A DNA stretch of 64,000 bases. Origin: Cloeon dipterum (lineage: Eukaryota > Arthropoda > Insecta > Ephemeroptera > Baetidae). Below the pieces are notes generated by a model. It did no database searches. It worked only from the letters and a program-made list of their open reading frames with translations, and was not told the origin of the DNA. Made by a program: the position numbers and the translations under genes. This document shows, one piece after another, positions 1 through 13,700 of the stretch (positions are counted from its first letter, which is position 1; the number at the start of each line of letters is the position of its first letter). The stretch covers positions 17,054,545 to 17,118,544 of the forward strand of contig NC_088790.1 of assembly GCF_949628265.1 (NCBI RefSeq), read 5' to 3'.

Positions 1-220
1 TATGCTTTTAAATAGAATACATAGTTAACAGTGTGTAGATGATTGTTCTCAAACAAAAGAGAATTTTCAAGATATTATTTTTTCTCGATGATTCTAGCAT
101 TTTTTAATCAAAAAATGTTTTATTGTAATAAGGGCTAAAACTTGAATTTCAAACGGATAATGTGAAAAATCCAGAAAATTATTTAATAAAACTTTAAATC
201 AAATAAAATATTTTATAAAT

Positions 221-273
<53 letters not shown>

Positions 274-1703
274 TGTACTAATTTTCATAATTTTTAAATA
301 TCTCCTTAATCACATTCCAATATAGCTCCTCTATTATATGAACCACTAGAATACAGTTATTTTAGGTAGCTTCCGGTAGCCTCGTTTATTGAACGCCTCG
401 CTGTGCTGAATTTATTGCAGATTATCAATCGGCGGGAGTAAGTAACCAAGTGTTAGCCGGTCTTACTTAGCCTTCCATATTCCCGCACTGCTGTTGGCGC
501 CAAGTAAGCACTGAACACAGGTTTGCTCCGTTGCTAGCAGATGGTAGCATGAAAGGCTTAACCACGCCCACGTTGCCGTCAAATCAAAAGGGTTTGGTTC
601 CAGCCCAGCGGGCGACCACGGCCTGCAACTATTCGTAGTACTCGTGTGTATTGCTGGCAAGGCGGGCGGCGCCTTTGATGTGATTTTATCAGGTAATAGG
701 GGAAATCTGCACTCGGAAGCGTGAGCAGTTGCACGGATTGCAATTAATCCGACGATATTAGCGACAAACAAGATTCCAGGTGCGCGAATAATTTGCATGC
801 CGAGGGGGCGGCGCCCAACTGTTGAGCCAGCCAACTCTTTGTTTGTGCACCTGTGAAATTTGCATTATGACTTAAATTTTTTTAATATTCACCTGCTTTT
901 CACGATCTTTAAACTATTGACCTGAGTTAAAAATTTATCTTTTACAATTTTATCGTCGCACCGATTTTATTTTAAGTCAGATTTTGCTAGGGTTGCAATG
1001 CCGTTGGCCCTGGATTGAAGGTTAAGTGTCTCAGTAAAAAACAAGTCAGGTGACCACAATCTTTGGTTCTCGCCACAGACACGACGCTCACGGTAGCCTA
1101 ACAAGAGCACCAGTAGATTGGACAGACCTTGAAGCTGATTAAAGGTTTTTTGAAAATTTCTGCATCATCATATTTCTAGATAAAAATTGGAGTGATCCCA
1201 ATTTAGAATGTGACTCTTGGATCTTTTTCCGGCCAAACTTCTGGCAAATTGACAAAGATATTAAGAAGGATATTTCTCTCCCCCTAACACCATTGATAAT
1301 TAAATTTATACAGAAATGTTTTCACGCGTTTTAAACTAAATTCTAATCGAATAGTTTTTCTCCTTGGTGAATATAAAGTTCGAAAACTATTAGGTGCAGT
1401 AAATCTATTCAAGGCTGCTGCGCATGAGAGATTGTTTTAAATTCTACTTGCTTATACAGAAAGATTACAAAATAAATCATTACCGCCCTTAACAGGCATC
1501 ACATTGCCCTCGACAATAGAATAAGCCGTACCTCGCTTAGAAACCAATTAAATTTGAAACGGCATTCAAGTCAATTAACTTATCGCGGGCCAATGACCAG
1601 CGGTGCTAATTGGCTTTGGGGACGAGTATCATCACCTGACAACAGTTCTAATAGTTTGTGCAAACCTCACTAGGTGCGAGCGTGAGGGAGAGGGGGTGCA
1701 GAA
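1..1703. other. upstream region, no gene recognised
   Basis: This is mostly AT-rich sequence upstream of the ENT gene. About 365-840 is clearly richer in GC and holds a 123-codon minus-strand open frame (463-834) that I do not recognise. It may be a promoter or a 5' non-coding exon of the ENT gene. The bases just before the ENT start (GGTGCAG at about 1695-1701) look like a splice acceptor, so a non-coding upstream exon is plausible. Nothing else is supported. Confidence 0.4.
221..270. repeat. (AC)n(AT)n microsatellite
   Basis: Five AC units are followed by about 20 AT units, an uninterrupted compound dinucleotide repeat of 50 bases. It is probably length-polymorphic. Confidence 0.95.
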
Positions 1704-4700
1704 ATGTCTGGCAGCGGCAGCTACGGCAAGGACGGCGCCGGCGGCGCCGCACCTGAGAGCCAAAGACTACTGAATGGCGCCGACTTGCCCACAAATGGAC
1801 TCATCCAACGCTCAAACAATGGTAAATTTTAAATTTTTTTCTAAATTTTGTATGTATATTTGACATTTCCTCCCTTTTAATTTCATTTTGCAACTAGATT
1901 TTGATTGTTAAAACATGGTTATTTCAATATGATTGAATGAATTAAGTTTTGTTATTCACTGGTGTCCTCTGCAGTGCAGAGTACATTTTTAATCTACTGT
2001 AGGCAAGGACTGATTTTGTTAAAAATTATCAGGGGCACTTCAGTAAATAGCTAGTTAAAATTCTGCTAATCTTTTCATATACACACACAACGCCAGTGCA
2101 AACAAATGATTTTGAAGGAAGTTATTTCATCGCACTGAACCACATTGTATGGATTTAATTTCCGACAGAACAAAACTATTACATAAAATAAAAATATTTT
2201 GATTCATAATCCACTCATAAAGTGTGTTTCTCTTTTATTTACAAGATAATATCCATACAAACGGTCGATTTGTTTTGTGTCTAACGAGCACTTATGTCTG
2301 ACTAAATAGTTATGAAACGTGTTCACTTTGCTTGGCTCTACAGGCTGGGTGGTTGAGCAGCAGGTGGAGATTAGTAGGGAGTTAAAGGGGACAGACATTG
2401 TTGAGGGCTCATATAATTCAAACATTGTGCCAGGAAGACTTTTTACACAATCAGTCGGGATAAGTTACTCATTAAAAAATCAAATAGTTTAGTTTTACGC
2501 AATAAATTAAAATTAATACTCTTGTTTTTAATTCCAATTGTTGTTTTGGCATAGTTCTTGTTTTAAAAATAACATGTTGCAGGGAAATTAAAATAAATAT
2601 TGACCTTTCTGTTCTGCAAAGTTCAGAAGAAGACAAAAGATTGGAAATAACAACAGCAAATTGTGATGAGGGTTGGCTTTGTAAGAGACTCGCCAGAATC
2701 TCGCTTTGTTTATCCAGCGAGATGTGAAGTAAACAGTTTTTTCCGCTACTGACTGACTGCTTGCTAGTGTTCCTTTAAGAGCGATAAAATGTGCTCTCGT
2801 TTTCAAAATAGACGTTGAATCCTTCAGTTTCTTAATTTTGAATTTGCCCAAACCAAACCAAATCAAATATCTTATTGTGAGAGAGGAGAAAACATTCCAT
2901 TATATTGGTAAAATAAATATCAAGGAATCACGAACACTTGATCTTTGTAAATGAATACAAAACACAAAATCAGCAGACAGTGCTTCTTTGACAGTTAAGT
3001 CTAATCAAATCAAGTGATCTAGGGAAATAGATTTGTTTGTTAGCTTTGAGAAAAAATTGCGGTATACTTATTTGTTCGATTAAAACCAATATGGCTGCTG
3101 TGGGATAGCAGGAACGGAATGCTTATTGCTCAAAGGTCGGCGAAACACTCCCGATTTTATGTTATAATGGTTGAAGCGAGCGCTCAGGTGGCGGTCTCAA
3201 CAACCCTTCGTCACAGGGGTGGATCGTGATTGGCTGGAAGACAACAAAAGTGCTCGCAGCCCGCGAAACGCAGTCCACTGATCAACATGCAGGGGATTGA
3301 GTGTCACTATGGAAAGAAAAATATAACACAACAATCTTCCAAAGAAATAGTACTGTCAAATTTATTTATCATAATTCAAAATTTCTGAACTCTCAACTCT
3401 AATTTTGTTTGGTAAAAATGTTGTAGAAAACTTTTAAACGTGAATATTATAAAAACAGTATGCTTTTACCAAATAATGAAGTGATTTTTTAACGATATTC
3501 TGAGTGTCTTCAGTAGAGGTTTTAATTGAATCTCTCGCTTGCTTGATTTGACCCCCTAGTTACAAGTGTGCCGGCTCACGGTAAAAAAAACACTGAGCTT
3601 GCAAATGAGTGTTTATTTTCAGCCAGACAGCGACACAAACACGTGTGCGGATTTCGCTCTCAAACTCATTTACCGTGAAATGCAACATGTTTTATCTTTT
3701 GAAATCGGCATGCTGGTGCAAAAAACATAAGCTTCTCTTCTCTTTAAGTTATGCAAATGAACGTTTATTAGATTTGATAAATGGATGACGAATTTTCTTC
3801 TACCCACCAGTTGAGCCCAATTTGAAGGGGTCGAGCTGCTTTCATTCTCAGCATTTTTGCGTGCGTGCCTCTTAATTAATCAGTTCGAATACACGCGGCT
3901 GGGGTCGAGGAGGAGAATGTAATATATGGGAGGCACCAGCATCTCTGCTCTGGCGGAGAGTTTATTGAATAAATATTATTTCTCGAAGACTTCATCCTCG
4001 AAGTCATTATTTATAATCTCTTGGTCTTGCTGACCGCTTCTGTGTCAAGGCGGGTCGGAAAGCGTCACATAGTGAGTAAAGAGACTTTATAGTTTGAAAT
4101 CTTTATAATTCGATAACTTGATTCTGTTTATTATATTTCTGTTGCTATATAACCAAAAATGTAAAGTTAAATTCAATGAAACGAAATCTAGACTTATTAA
4201 ACATTAAGTTCGATAAATAAACAATTGAACGATTTTAAAAATAAATTTTTCTGAATAGAATCCATTTTTGGGCCGGTTTTTGCCTTCAAAGTAAAAGTTA
4301 AATCATGAAAATGCATGTCATAGAATACACTGCAAGAAACAGCCCAACAGCCATTAAAGTAGTTATATATTATGCAACTTTCTGGCAACTGTACCTGTCT
4401 AATCTTGTTACTCGTTTCCAAATCTTTTTTGTCTACATTTTCTACAAATATTTTAGACTCTACTGAAAAAGTTATATCCAGTTTTTTGTGAACTCGACGA
4501 GATTCAACGTTCTCTCCAGTCCAGAACATGACATGGAATTAATCAGTAGACAGTTTTTTTGGTCTTGCCGGCGTCCCTTCATTTTCATGAAAGCAAAATA
4601 TTGTCATGTGAGGTACGGGGGAGACAGATGAAAGGGTTCGTTGGTTGGAGGCAGAATCCGACCGTGCTTGGCAGGATGCTTCCATCATTTTATTTCGCAA

Positions 4701-7700
4701 ACTCTCGCCGCCGTCGCTACCAGTTAGAGTGACAGTTTTTTATTCGAGCCGCACAGCTCAACTTCCACACAGTGCATCAAAGCTTGGATTCGATATTTCT
4801 CTCCTTCGAATGATACAACTAACGCGGAAGAAAAATTGTGGTTCTTTATAATACATTCAAAGCAGGGGAAAATGCGTCACTATTTATTCTCTTTTATCAG
4901 CTAAGTGTACCCAGAGAAACCAAAGGGAAAACTGATAAGCGTTTCTTGGCGGGAAGGAAACAGGAAAGCTTGATACATCTAACGCGTTGGAGCACTCATT
5001 CCCTTCACACTGACTCAATATTCTGGTCCAATCCCCCAAAACACACCTGGGTTTCGTTGATTCAAAGTAATGCGGCTGCTTGATAAGAGGTTTGGTAAAT
5101 ATCAAACATTATATTTTTATCATCCCGACCGAAAATAATAAATGCTTTTTGTAGTCTGGATTCTGGATGTCTAATTTTTCATAACAAAAAAGGCCAAAAA
5201 CGTTGTTCCCAAGTTTTTTTTGTCGAAAATTCGCTCCTTCACGATAAAAAGTTAAAAATGGTATAAAATTCGAATTCTGTCGTTCGCAGTGACATAAAAA
5301 GTTTGAAGTGCAAAAATGTTTTAGTGTGTGGCCGTGATCCCCTTGTTGTTCTCGCCCGAGTCTAAAGTTCAGTTTGGATTGAGCGCTGCAGGTCAGCCGA
5401 TCACTCATTGTCAACCAATGAGAGCGCAGCGTAGGGAGCACCACCGACCCAACCCTGTGACCCCCCCCCCCCCCCCGCGAGGGTGAGCGAGAGAGAGCGC
5501 GAACCGAGCCCCTCGACCAGCCCAACCGGCACAAAGTGGGGGCTCGGCAGTTTTTGTTCGCAAATTTTGCACTGTCCACCTTCTTGCACCCTTGTTAGCT
5601 TACCCTGATATCGCTATGTCTTGGTTTAAGGGCGGGAATTATTGTTACTTGCCCGAAATCGACTGTGTAAAATGGCTCGTCACGCCTTTCCAGTCTCCGG
5701 CGGCTCACAGCCCGCGTGTTACGGAGTTCATGGACAGTTTCGACCGGCCTTTGGCCGAGCTGGCAAGGCCCACGACCCTGCTTGCAGTCGCCACGCACGA
5801 TGGAGGTGCTGCCCCCTGAGCTGCGTGATGCGCCACCTGCTGTAACGCCAGCGCCCATTGTAGCGCAGCGTGAGGTGCAGCGCGCTGCGCCGCTTGAAGG
5901 GGCACTGTTTATCGTGCTACCTGAGTTTGAACTTGGCTGCCAGCCTGCCAGCGCCGCGTGAGGCACCAAGCAAGGTGCCACCTGAGGCGCCGTGCAGTGC
6001 GCCATTTGAGGCGCTGCCAGTGAGGGTGCCAGATGTTGCCCCGCCGGCGCCACTTGTTGCGCCTCCTGAGGCGCCAAGCAATGTGCCCCTGAGTGTGAGC
6101 TGGCTGCTACCCTGCCAGCGCCGCGTGAAGCCCTGCTTGAGACATTGCCTTTTAAAGTGCCGCATGGGGCGCCGCTTTTGGTGACGCTGTCAGATGTGCC
6201 ACCAAAGCGACTTAATAAACAATAAATAGTGTATAAGTTTGTGCCAAAAAGTGTATTATAATTTAAAGGGTATTCATTTTATTCTATAAAATTAGATACT
6301 AAAATTGATTTAATAGGCTTACGTCTTGAAATTGCACAACCCAAGTCCAACTTCTGGTTGACAGAATAATTTATTTAATTAGTAAAATATTAAATTTCAC
6401 TCGGACTAGCGCTAATTGTAAGATCAGGTTTGGGAATGTAAGTAACTATTTGTGCCGCCGCGAGTGAGAATCCAAAGTGAGGTCCACCTCCTCCCTAGAC
6501 CACTGACCCCAACCCTGTGACCACCCTCCCCGCGAGGGTGAGCGAGAGAGAGAGCGCGCGAACCGATCCCCTCGATGAGCCCAGCCGGCACAAGCGCCAA
6601 GTGCGAGCAGCTTCCGTCTACTTCCGCACAGAATGCGACATGTGCTCCGTCGGTCGTCATTTGAATTTTCGCTTATGTTTTTAGTGAGCCGCGAGGAGAC
6701 GCTGCGTCGTCTGCAGGGCGGGGAGGACGGCCGCCGCTTCTCGGAGGACCACGCGGCGGCCGCAGCTCTCAATGAGTCGCCAGTCGTCCAGCGGCAGCAG
6801 CCAGTCAAGCTGACACCGAGCTGGGAGGACAGCAACCTGCCCGACGAGGAACTTAACTTCCGAGGAGTCACCATGGAGGTTGCCGAGATGGAAATAAACC
6901 CCCCGAAGGACAGGTAAAAGTCGCCATGTGCACTAAATCTCTTTTCAATTTATAATCCGGTGTAAAATTAAATTACGTTTTTAATGCTTTGAACAAGGAA
7001 AAGAGTCAAAATAGTTAAAGAGAGGGAGGCATAAAATAAATGCAGCATATTTCAGGTTTTGTAGCAATGGTTTTTATTACAAATAAATAAAGGTGCTCAT
7101 AACAATGGCTTGGATGATTACGGGGTAGTAGAGCATAATTTAATGTGAAATTGCATGGGGCGAGCGCAGACTTTCTCTCGGCCAGCTCTCGGTTCATATA
7201 TACAAAGCTGAAACTTCTCCCTCCCTAAAAATAATGCCGAAATGTATATTCGTTTCAACATACCTAAAAGAATATCTGAAACGAATTATTAATTAATATC
7301 AGTGTAAATTTATGCAAGTGACTTTGAAGTATGCTTGAAGGATTAATGATAAGTTAATGTTTTAATAAAGCAAATCAAAGCAAATGAGCTCAGTAGAGGT
7401 AACGGCTCCTTTTACAAATGTTTGCGTTTTTGAAAACCAATCTAGCAAAGTCAGTTACATCCAATCATATTTTATGGTGCAATTCTTTTTGATAAAATTA
7501 TCGCGGAATTTTCAGTGAGTAAAATGGAAAATAAACCTTTCAAGAGACATGAAAATGTAGTATCATTTATGATAAAAATTTATTTCCCTCTCAGAGCCAT
7601 TAACTAATGTACAAAAAAAAGACTCACATATTAGAAGAGGGTTTATTTTAGTTTAGAATGTAAAAATTCCGCACGTTCGCAAGCAATTTTGAATAAGACA

Positions 7701-10700
7701 GCAAACTATTGGCAAGAACAAACCCCTTTTGTGCGTAACGTACCGAAACATGATATATGTCGTACACACCACTTTGAGAGCGCAACGAAATTTTTGCCTC
7801 CCCCTGCGGCACATAACGCTCGCTCCTGCACACACCTTTTCTATTTCTATCCTTTTGAGACGATTAAAAAAGCTCAACGCTACTCGCACAATAGCCCTTT
7901 GTGGGTATTTTCGGCCCTGGTACACATTGCGAGACGAAAGAATCTTGTGTCCATTGGCCCTTGTCTTGTCTTCGCCGCCACCATTCTCGTCACTACCCGG
8001 TCTCTTGATTGACGAGCCAATTCCTGTCGCTGCTGCTTCGTCGTTTTGTCTGCTCCCCTACCCCGTTCGTTGACGCTGTTTATTTTAGGCGATTCAAAAT
8101 CCTCCGCTTTTTCTCCTACGTATTTTCGGATTCCTTTGGGGTAAATGCACTCTCAGCCTGAAGGAATTAGCTCTAGGAGATTATGCTTCGTGTCAAACTA
8201 TTCGTTGTACGTTCGCGCCTGGTTGAAATCAAATTATAATTATGTGTATAGTTTCAACTTAAGCTTAAAAGAATTTCTAGTCTATGCTTAACATCAATGA
8301 GAAAAACAACACTTATTTTTTATTGACGGGGCCTCCAGCACAAAAATATGTAGGGAAAACAACATTTTAATGTTCACTGTTGTGTCTAATGCTAGCAACG
8401 CAAAATACATTTTTTAACTGAAATAAAATCAATTTAATGAAACTTTAGTTATGAGAATGAATTTTGATTGTAATCTATTAATCCGGATATTTTTTCATTA
8501 AAAAATGGACAATTTGATGTTTTGTATCTGCTTTCTCATGACAAATCAAACTCAAATCTAGACTTCCGTTCACGCATAGAAAAAATGAATTGTTGTGAGT
8601 GGAGTCAGCTGCTCCAAATCTTCACATATCATTAACATTTGTGAGATTCTGCTCCTTATCTCTATCCAACGAATTAGTTCTCGTGGACTGAGAGTTGTAG
8701 TTTTTGTAGCCCCACAACAATGTTTTGATGTTCCTAAGTTAATTTAAGATAAAAAAATGTTTAAATTGGAAAAGATTCCCAAGTTGGAAGTCGAAATTTT
8801 CCATTTAATTAGCTTGTACAGGAAGCGAAATTTAAAAATTAACTCCAATTGATTCTGTTATTAATTTCATTGAACAATTCTTTAATTTCACTTCCTGACC
8901 ATAGAAGCCAATGAAAAATTTTCACTTCCAAGTTGAGAATTTTTCCAATTTTAACATCTTTTTGTTCTAATTGGGCCAGGCAAAATTCCCTAACTTTGCG
9001 TGCGATCAGGTAAAATAGAAATATCAACATTAGTTTTTAACAGTTTGAAGTTAAAATTTCTAAGCAAATGAAAATAATTATTCTCTCGCTGCACCTTTGA
9101 TTTTTTCACCGCGAAAAGGTGCATTCCTCCTGCTAGATGCATTTAATTTACATCACATATATTTATCTTCATTCGTCTACATTTGCTAATTAAAATATTT
9201 CCAATTCAATTAATATTCAGCCCGATCGATATTATTTTCCCTATGAAGGGAGTTCTCATCTTACACAAATTCCGCATTTTATCTCGAACACAGATATTTT
9301 ATCGCTTGGTGGCCACTTGAAATGGGCCCAAAATTAATTTTCGAACACACGCGTGTCGTGTTCTGCGTTGCTCGCGAGGCTGCTTTAAATTTTAAGTCCC
9401 TGCGATGCAGAGCACGTGGTTGCGGCGTAGAATGCGAAAAGGGGGCGCGGTTCTTTCCGGTTCACTCTACCGTGCGCAGTCTCAACGGGGGAGCAAACCT
9501 GCCTTTTAATACTCATACAACCCCAAATCGATCGGCACGCACTGACTCATTTGCCCTCCAAAGTGGCGCCGGTTTTTCTTTCTCGGTGGCCGTTTACTAA
9601 GTATTTCGCAGCTTCATCGGTTTGTGAGAGCGATAATATCGGAAAGGGGAAATTTAATAGAATTTTCCTTTGGTTATCGTTTTACTGAAAAATTATATTT
9701 AAAACGCTTGATGAATCTTTTTTAAAAATAAATTACCTGTAAACAATTTGTTTATTCTCTATTTAGCATCAAATTGAAAAAGAAGTTCATTGTTTATTGT
9801 TATCATGCTGTTGATAGTAAGTTAAAAAATATTTTTGCGAGATACCTGCGATAAAAGTACTTTTATTTATTCTTGTCACGTGTTGTTATACGAATTGAAA
9901 AACATTTTTAATTTATTATGCACCACCAATAGACATCGTAAAATTAGAGCAAAAGTGTGGCTTCTGATAAATTTTCGTCCCCTGGGTGCACCGTTCAGTT
10001 TGCATGTCTGTCGCTCCACCCTCAGAGAAGCCCCAGAATGCTGCACCGGCTGCTCACGAAAATTACATTGAATCTCTCGTATCAATGTGACATAGCTAGG
10101 CAACGAGTGTGGCATATCTGTTGTACGTGTTGCCTAACTTCACTAATGCCGATTAAAAGCTAAAAAAATACCTGTGGGCAAATAACATGTTATCAAAATC
10201 ATGAAGGTTGTTCTAATGTATTTTTCTTGAAAGTCAAAATTCCGTGTTTTCCGATCGTCTTTCCCCGGAGCGCTCTCCACCCCTCCACACGTCACTCCCC
10301 TCGCTGAAACCGGTTGTGTATAAAAGAAAGGCGAACCGTCGTCCATAAAAGCGCTTCGCACCCCGTCGAGTTCGCACGCTGCTCTCAACCGCTCCGCGAA
10401 CTCTTAAGACCATGGACCAGGGACAGGCGACGGAAGCATGGCCCCAGCGGTGCGGTCAAAAGGCACCGTTGGCCTCTTGCGAGGACCTATCGGCCGCAAG
10501 CCCGGCGGCCAAGCGGGCGCAGCAGGAGGGACAGGAACAGCTCGTCGAGCAAGGATTTACGATAGAGGATCCGATGGCCGCGCCGCTTGACAGGTCTTCA
10601 TCTTTTTTTTAAAAAAAAACTTTCTCGGAAATTCACTTAATTTTGTTTTTTATTTCGAGAAATTGATTTTGTCGGCTGTACTATTTTTTGCTGACGAGTA

Positions 10701-13700
10701 CTTTTTACTATTTCTAAAAATATGTTTATTGATAAGGTTGTTTGTGCATTACGAGTTAAAGCTTTAAAATGCAAATTGCTTTTGCACGCACGTGCCAGTG
10801 GAATCGTTGCACCCGAGTTCAGTTCGTGTTGAATCTTTGATTCGTCACTCACAATCAGCAACGTGACGCTAGTTTTCGCGACCAGCCTCCAGAGGGAAGC
10901 TTTGAAATGTGTTGAATTCCGTAATCCCCGGTTTTTACGAGCCAATTGTTTTTGGAAAATTTATTTTCTCGTCTCCATTAAATTTTAAATAAATATGACA
11001 GGTATCCTACAGTACCACAGATGTCGCGAGTAACTAAACCTTTTTTTAACAAGACAGTGTATTGGAAATTAGATGATACGTAGAAATTATCGATTGATTA
11101 GGCTGAGAGAGTGAATTTGCAGTAGCCAAGGACCTTAAATAAATTCGTGAATGCTCATGGTAGTAATCTTACATCAATTAATAATAACCAAATCTCCTTC
11201 TTGTTAAATTAATACTTTTAAATTTATTGCAATCATTACTCACTTTCAGTTTCAAAAGTTTTACAAAATGTTGCATGAATTTGATACACATTTTCAAACT
11301 TTGAAGGTATATATATTTAAAAATATCTTTTTAATTAAAGCTAATAAAATGTAGCCATCTAATTCAAAGAACATTGAGGACTTAAAATACTTTTAGTTAA
11401 ATAGAGCGTACAAAATTCTTTTATCATTCCATAAAAGCTATTTCAGATAAAAAATCTTCAACAAGTGCCAGAATTCTTGTTAATGCTAAACATAACCTGA
11501 AAGGAATTTTTATGACAAAAACAAAAACAGTTGATAACAAACGATGCGTGTAGTTTCAATGTAATTTCAAATGGAAAGTAGTGTAATATTGCTAATATGA
11601 ACATAACTTTAATGATGTGAATAATAAATTGACATTCATCTTGTGGGTGTTAAAGGTAATTGTGCTGCGTGGAATTCAAACTTCCCAACAAAGTCCTTGA
11701 GCGGTGATATATTTATTGTAGTCAGGAGATTGAACTGTGAAAATACACATTTTATAGCTTGAATAACATAGCTTGCATGATAAAATATTTCTTAACTAGT
11801 AAGTAAAACTGATAATTAATTAACAATAGTTTGCAGTCATAAATAAATAAATTAACACATTAAAATCATAGAAGTTTGTGTTAAATGCACGCGCTCAAAG
11901 TGGCCTTGCTCGCGGATTCACAAATCACAAGTGTGCAAAACTGGAAATCAACATAACAATTTCTCAATAAATATAATAAATTATAAACCAATAATTCTAA
12001 AAAACTACACAAATATCACCGGTAAAAATACCTCAAGTATGAGCTTGCTCCGAGAGAATTAATTAAGTGATGGATGCACTCGTGTTTGCTCGACCGCTGC
12101 AGGTTGCATACTCTGCACGGCGGTCCCCATAATCTCATAATATTATGGTATTAAACATTCAAAAAGATTTGTAGGTCATGTTGGAAAACGTTGTAATCGA
12201 TTTTTTTTTTTATAAATATCTGTCTTATTAAACTATCTTAACTTTTCTTGAATTTGTTTCAGATATAATTTAGTGTACTGGATTTTTCTACTTCACGGCA
12301 TCGGAACATTGATGCCATGGAACATGTTCATCACTGCCAAGGAGGTGAATATTTTTCTTAACTGTCATAATTGCCATTGAACTTTTGTAAAACGCTTTAA
12401 TTCAACTTAAAAAATCCGACAAAAGTGTTATTTTTTAATAAAATACTCTTCAATCAACTATGTGTTCAATGGATTATATTTCACTTAAAAGTGTGGTAAT
12501 AACATTTTTCGTGACACACTGTCCGCAGTATTTTGTTGACTACAAACTGAGTGAAGAATACACGGGTGAGAAAACGGCTTTGGCATCCAACTTCCTGGCC
12601 TATGTCGGTCTCACTGCACAAATCCCTAACGTCATTTTCAACTGGGCCAATATCCTATGGGAAGGCAAAGGCCAGAACCTGACGACCAGAGTTGTCTACA
12701 GTTTGGTCTTTGAAGTTTTCATCTTCATCCTGACCGTCGTGCTTGCCATGGTGAACACCTCCACCTGGCCAGAGGCCTTCTTTTTCGTCACCATGGGTTC
12801 AGTTGCTGCCCTCAACAGTAGGCGAATTCCAAATTGCTGCTGTTACAATTGTTTAACTGTTTCTTTTTTCTTATTTTCAGTGGCCAACGGAATTTACCAA
12901 AATACAGTTTACGGCATGGCAGCTAAATTGCCTTTCAAGTACACAGGCGCTGTTGTGCTTGGCTCAGTGAGTATTTTGAAAGAGATTTAAGGAATGCCGT
13001 AATTTTTGTCTGGAACAAAATTTGATCTATTACAAATGTGACTTTGCAACTTGAACCTCTCCAACCTAAAGCCCTTCAAATGCGTGTCTTTCAAGTTCTG
13101 ACCAGAGCATAATCAACATAATTGGCTGTTTCGCCGATTCAATTGATTAATCACGAGTCAAGGATCCCTAACTGGGCTCAAATAGACTGATCCTTTTGCT
13201 AGCCGTCCCTAAGGCGTTTCATTTCTAGGAGGAAAAATGATAATCCTCTGCTGCAACATTGTTTGTACGTTTTGAATTGCTTTCAGTTGCAAAAGAGTAT
13301 TATTTATAGCGCAATCAGTGCCCTTGCCCCAGACACAGAAACCTGATAGTATTAAAAACAGAAGCAGGTCGTCATTAGTAATTTTGCTAACAATAAAGTT
13401 AGCACGCGCTCTTCCTGGTCCTCGGACAGGAATAAAAAGTAAAAAGCCTAATTACCATCTTTTTTTTAGAACATCAGTGGTACATTCACATCCATAGTGA
13501 GCATTGTCTCGTTGTTGATTGCACCTGACGCGCGGACGTCTGCAATTTATTACTTCATTACCGCGTTGTTCATCCTTCTTGTCTGCTTTGACACCTACTT
13601 CGCACTGCCGCTCAACGTAAGTGTCCGCAGGAATAGATCTTAGACCCAAATTAACCTGGTTTTGCAGAGATTTTACCGATACCATGAGATGGTCAACGAA

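Larger units (their letters stand above)
1822..6684 (+). other. ENT intron 1
   Basis: This is a 4.9 kb intron between coding exons 1 (phase 1) and 2. It is AT-rich up to about 5.3 kb. It then holds a 16-base C run (5461-5476), one copy of a duplicated GA-rich segment, and a GC-rich Pro/Ala-coding-like repeat (5810-6190). These are listed separately. No other gene is recognised; open frames around 5.1-6.1 kb on both strands are by-products of the GC-rich repeat. Confidence 0.5.
6914..10411 (+). other. ENT intron 2, 5' part
   Basis: This intronic sequence lies between coding exon 2 and the alternative first exon at 10412. It is AT-rich with a foldback element at 8762-8952. GC-rich patches occur around 7790-8070, 9310-9600 and 10230-10410; the last is the core promoter of the alternative exon. 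No further exon is supported. Confidence 0.4.

Noticed and set aside
5109-6077. several minus-strand open frames of 60-160 codons
   Set aside because: They run through the C run and the GC-rich repeat in the ENT intron; composition explains them and no family is recognised.
7689-8073. two plus-strand frames of about 110 codons in the ENT intron
   Set aside because: They have a frequent-codon-free composition, match no family, overlap each other and lack flanking exons.
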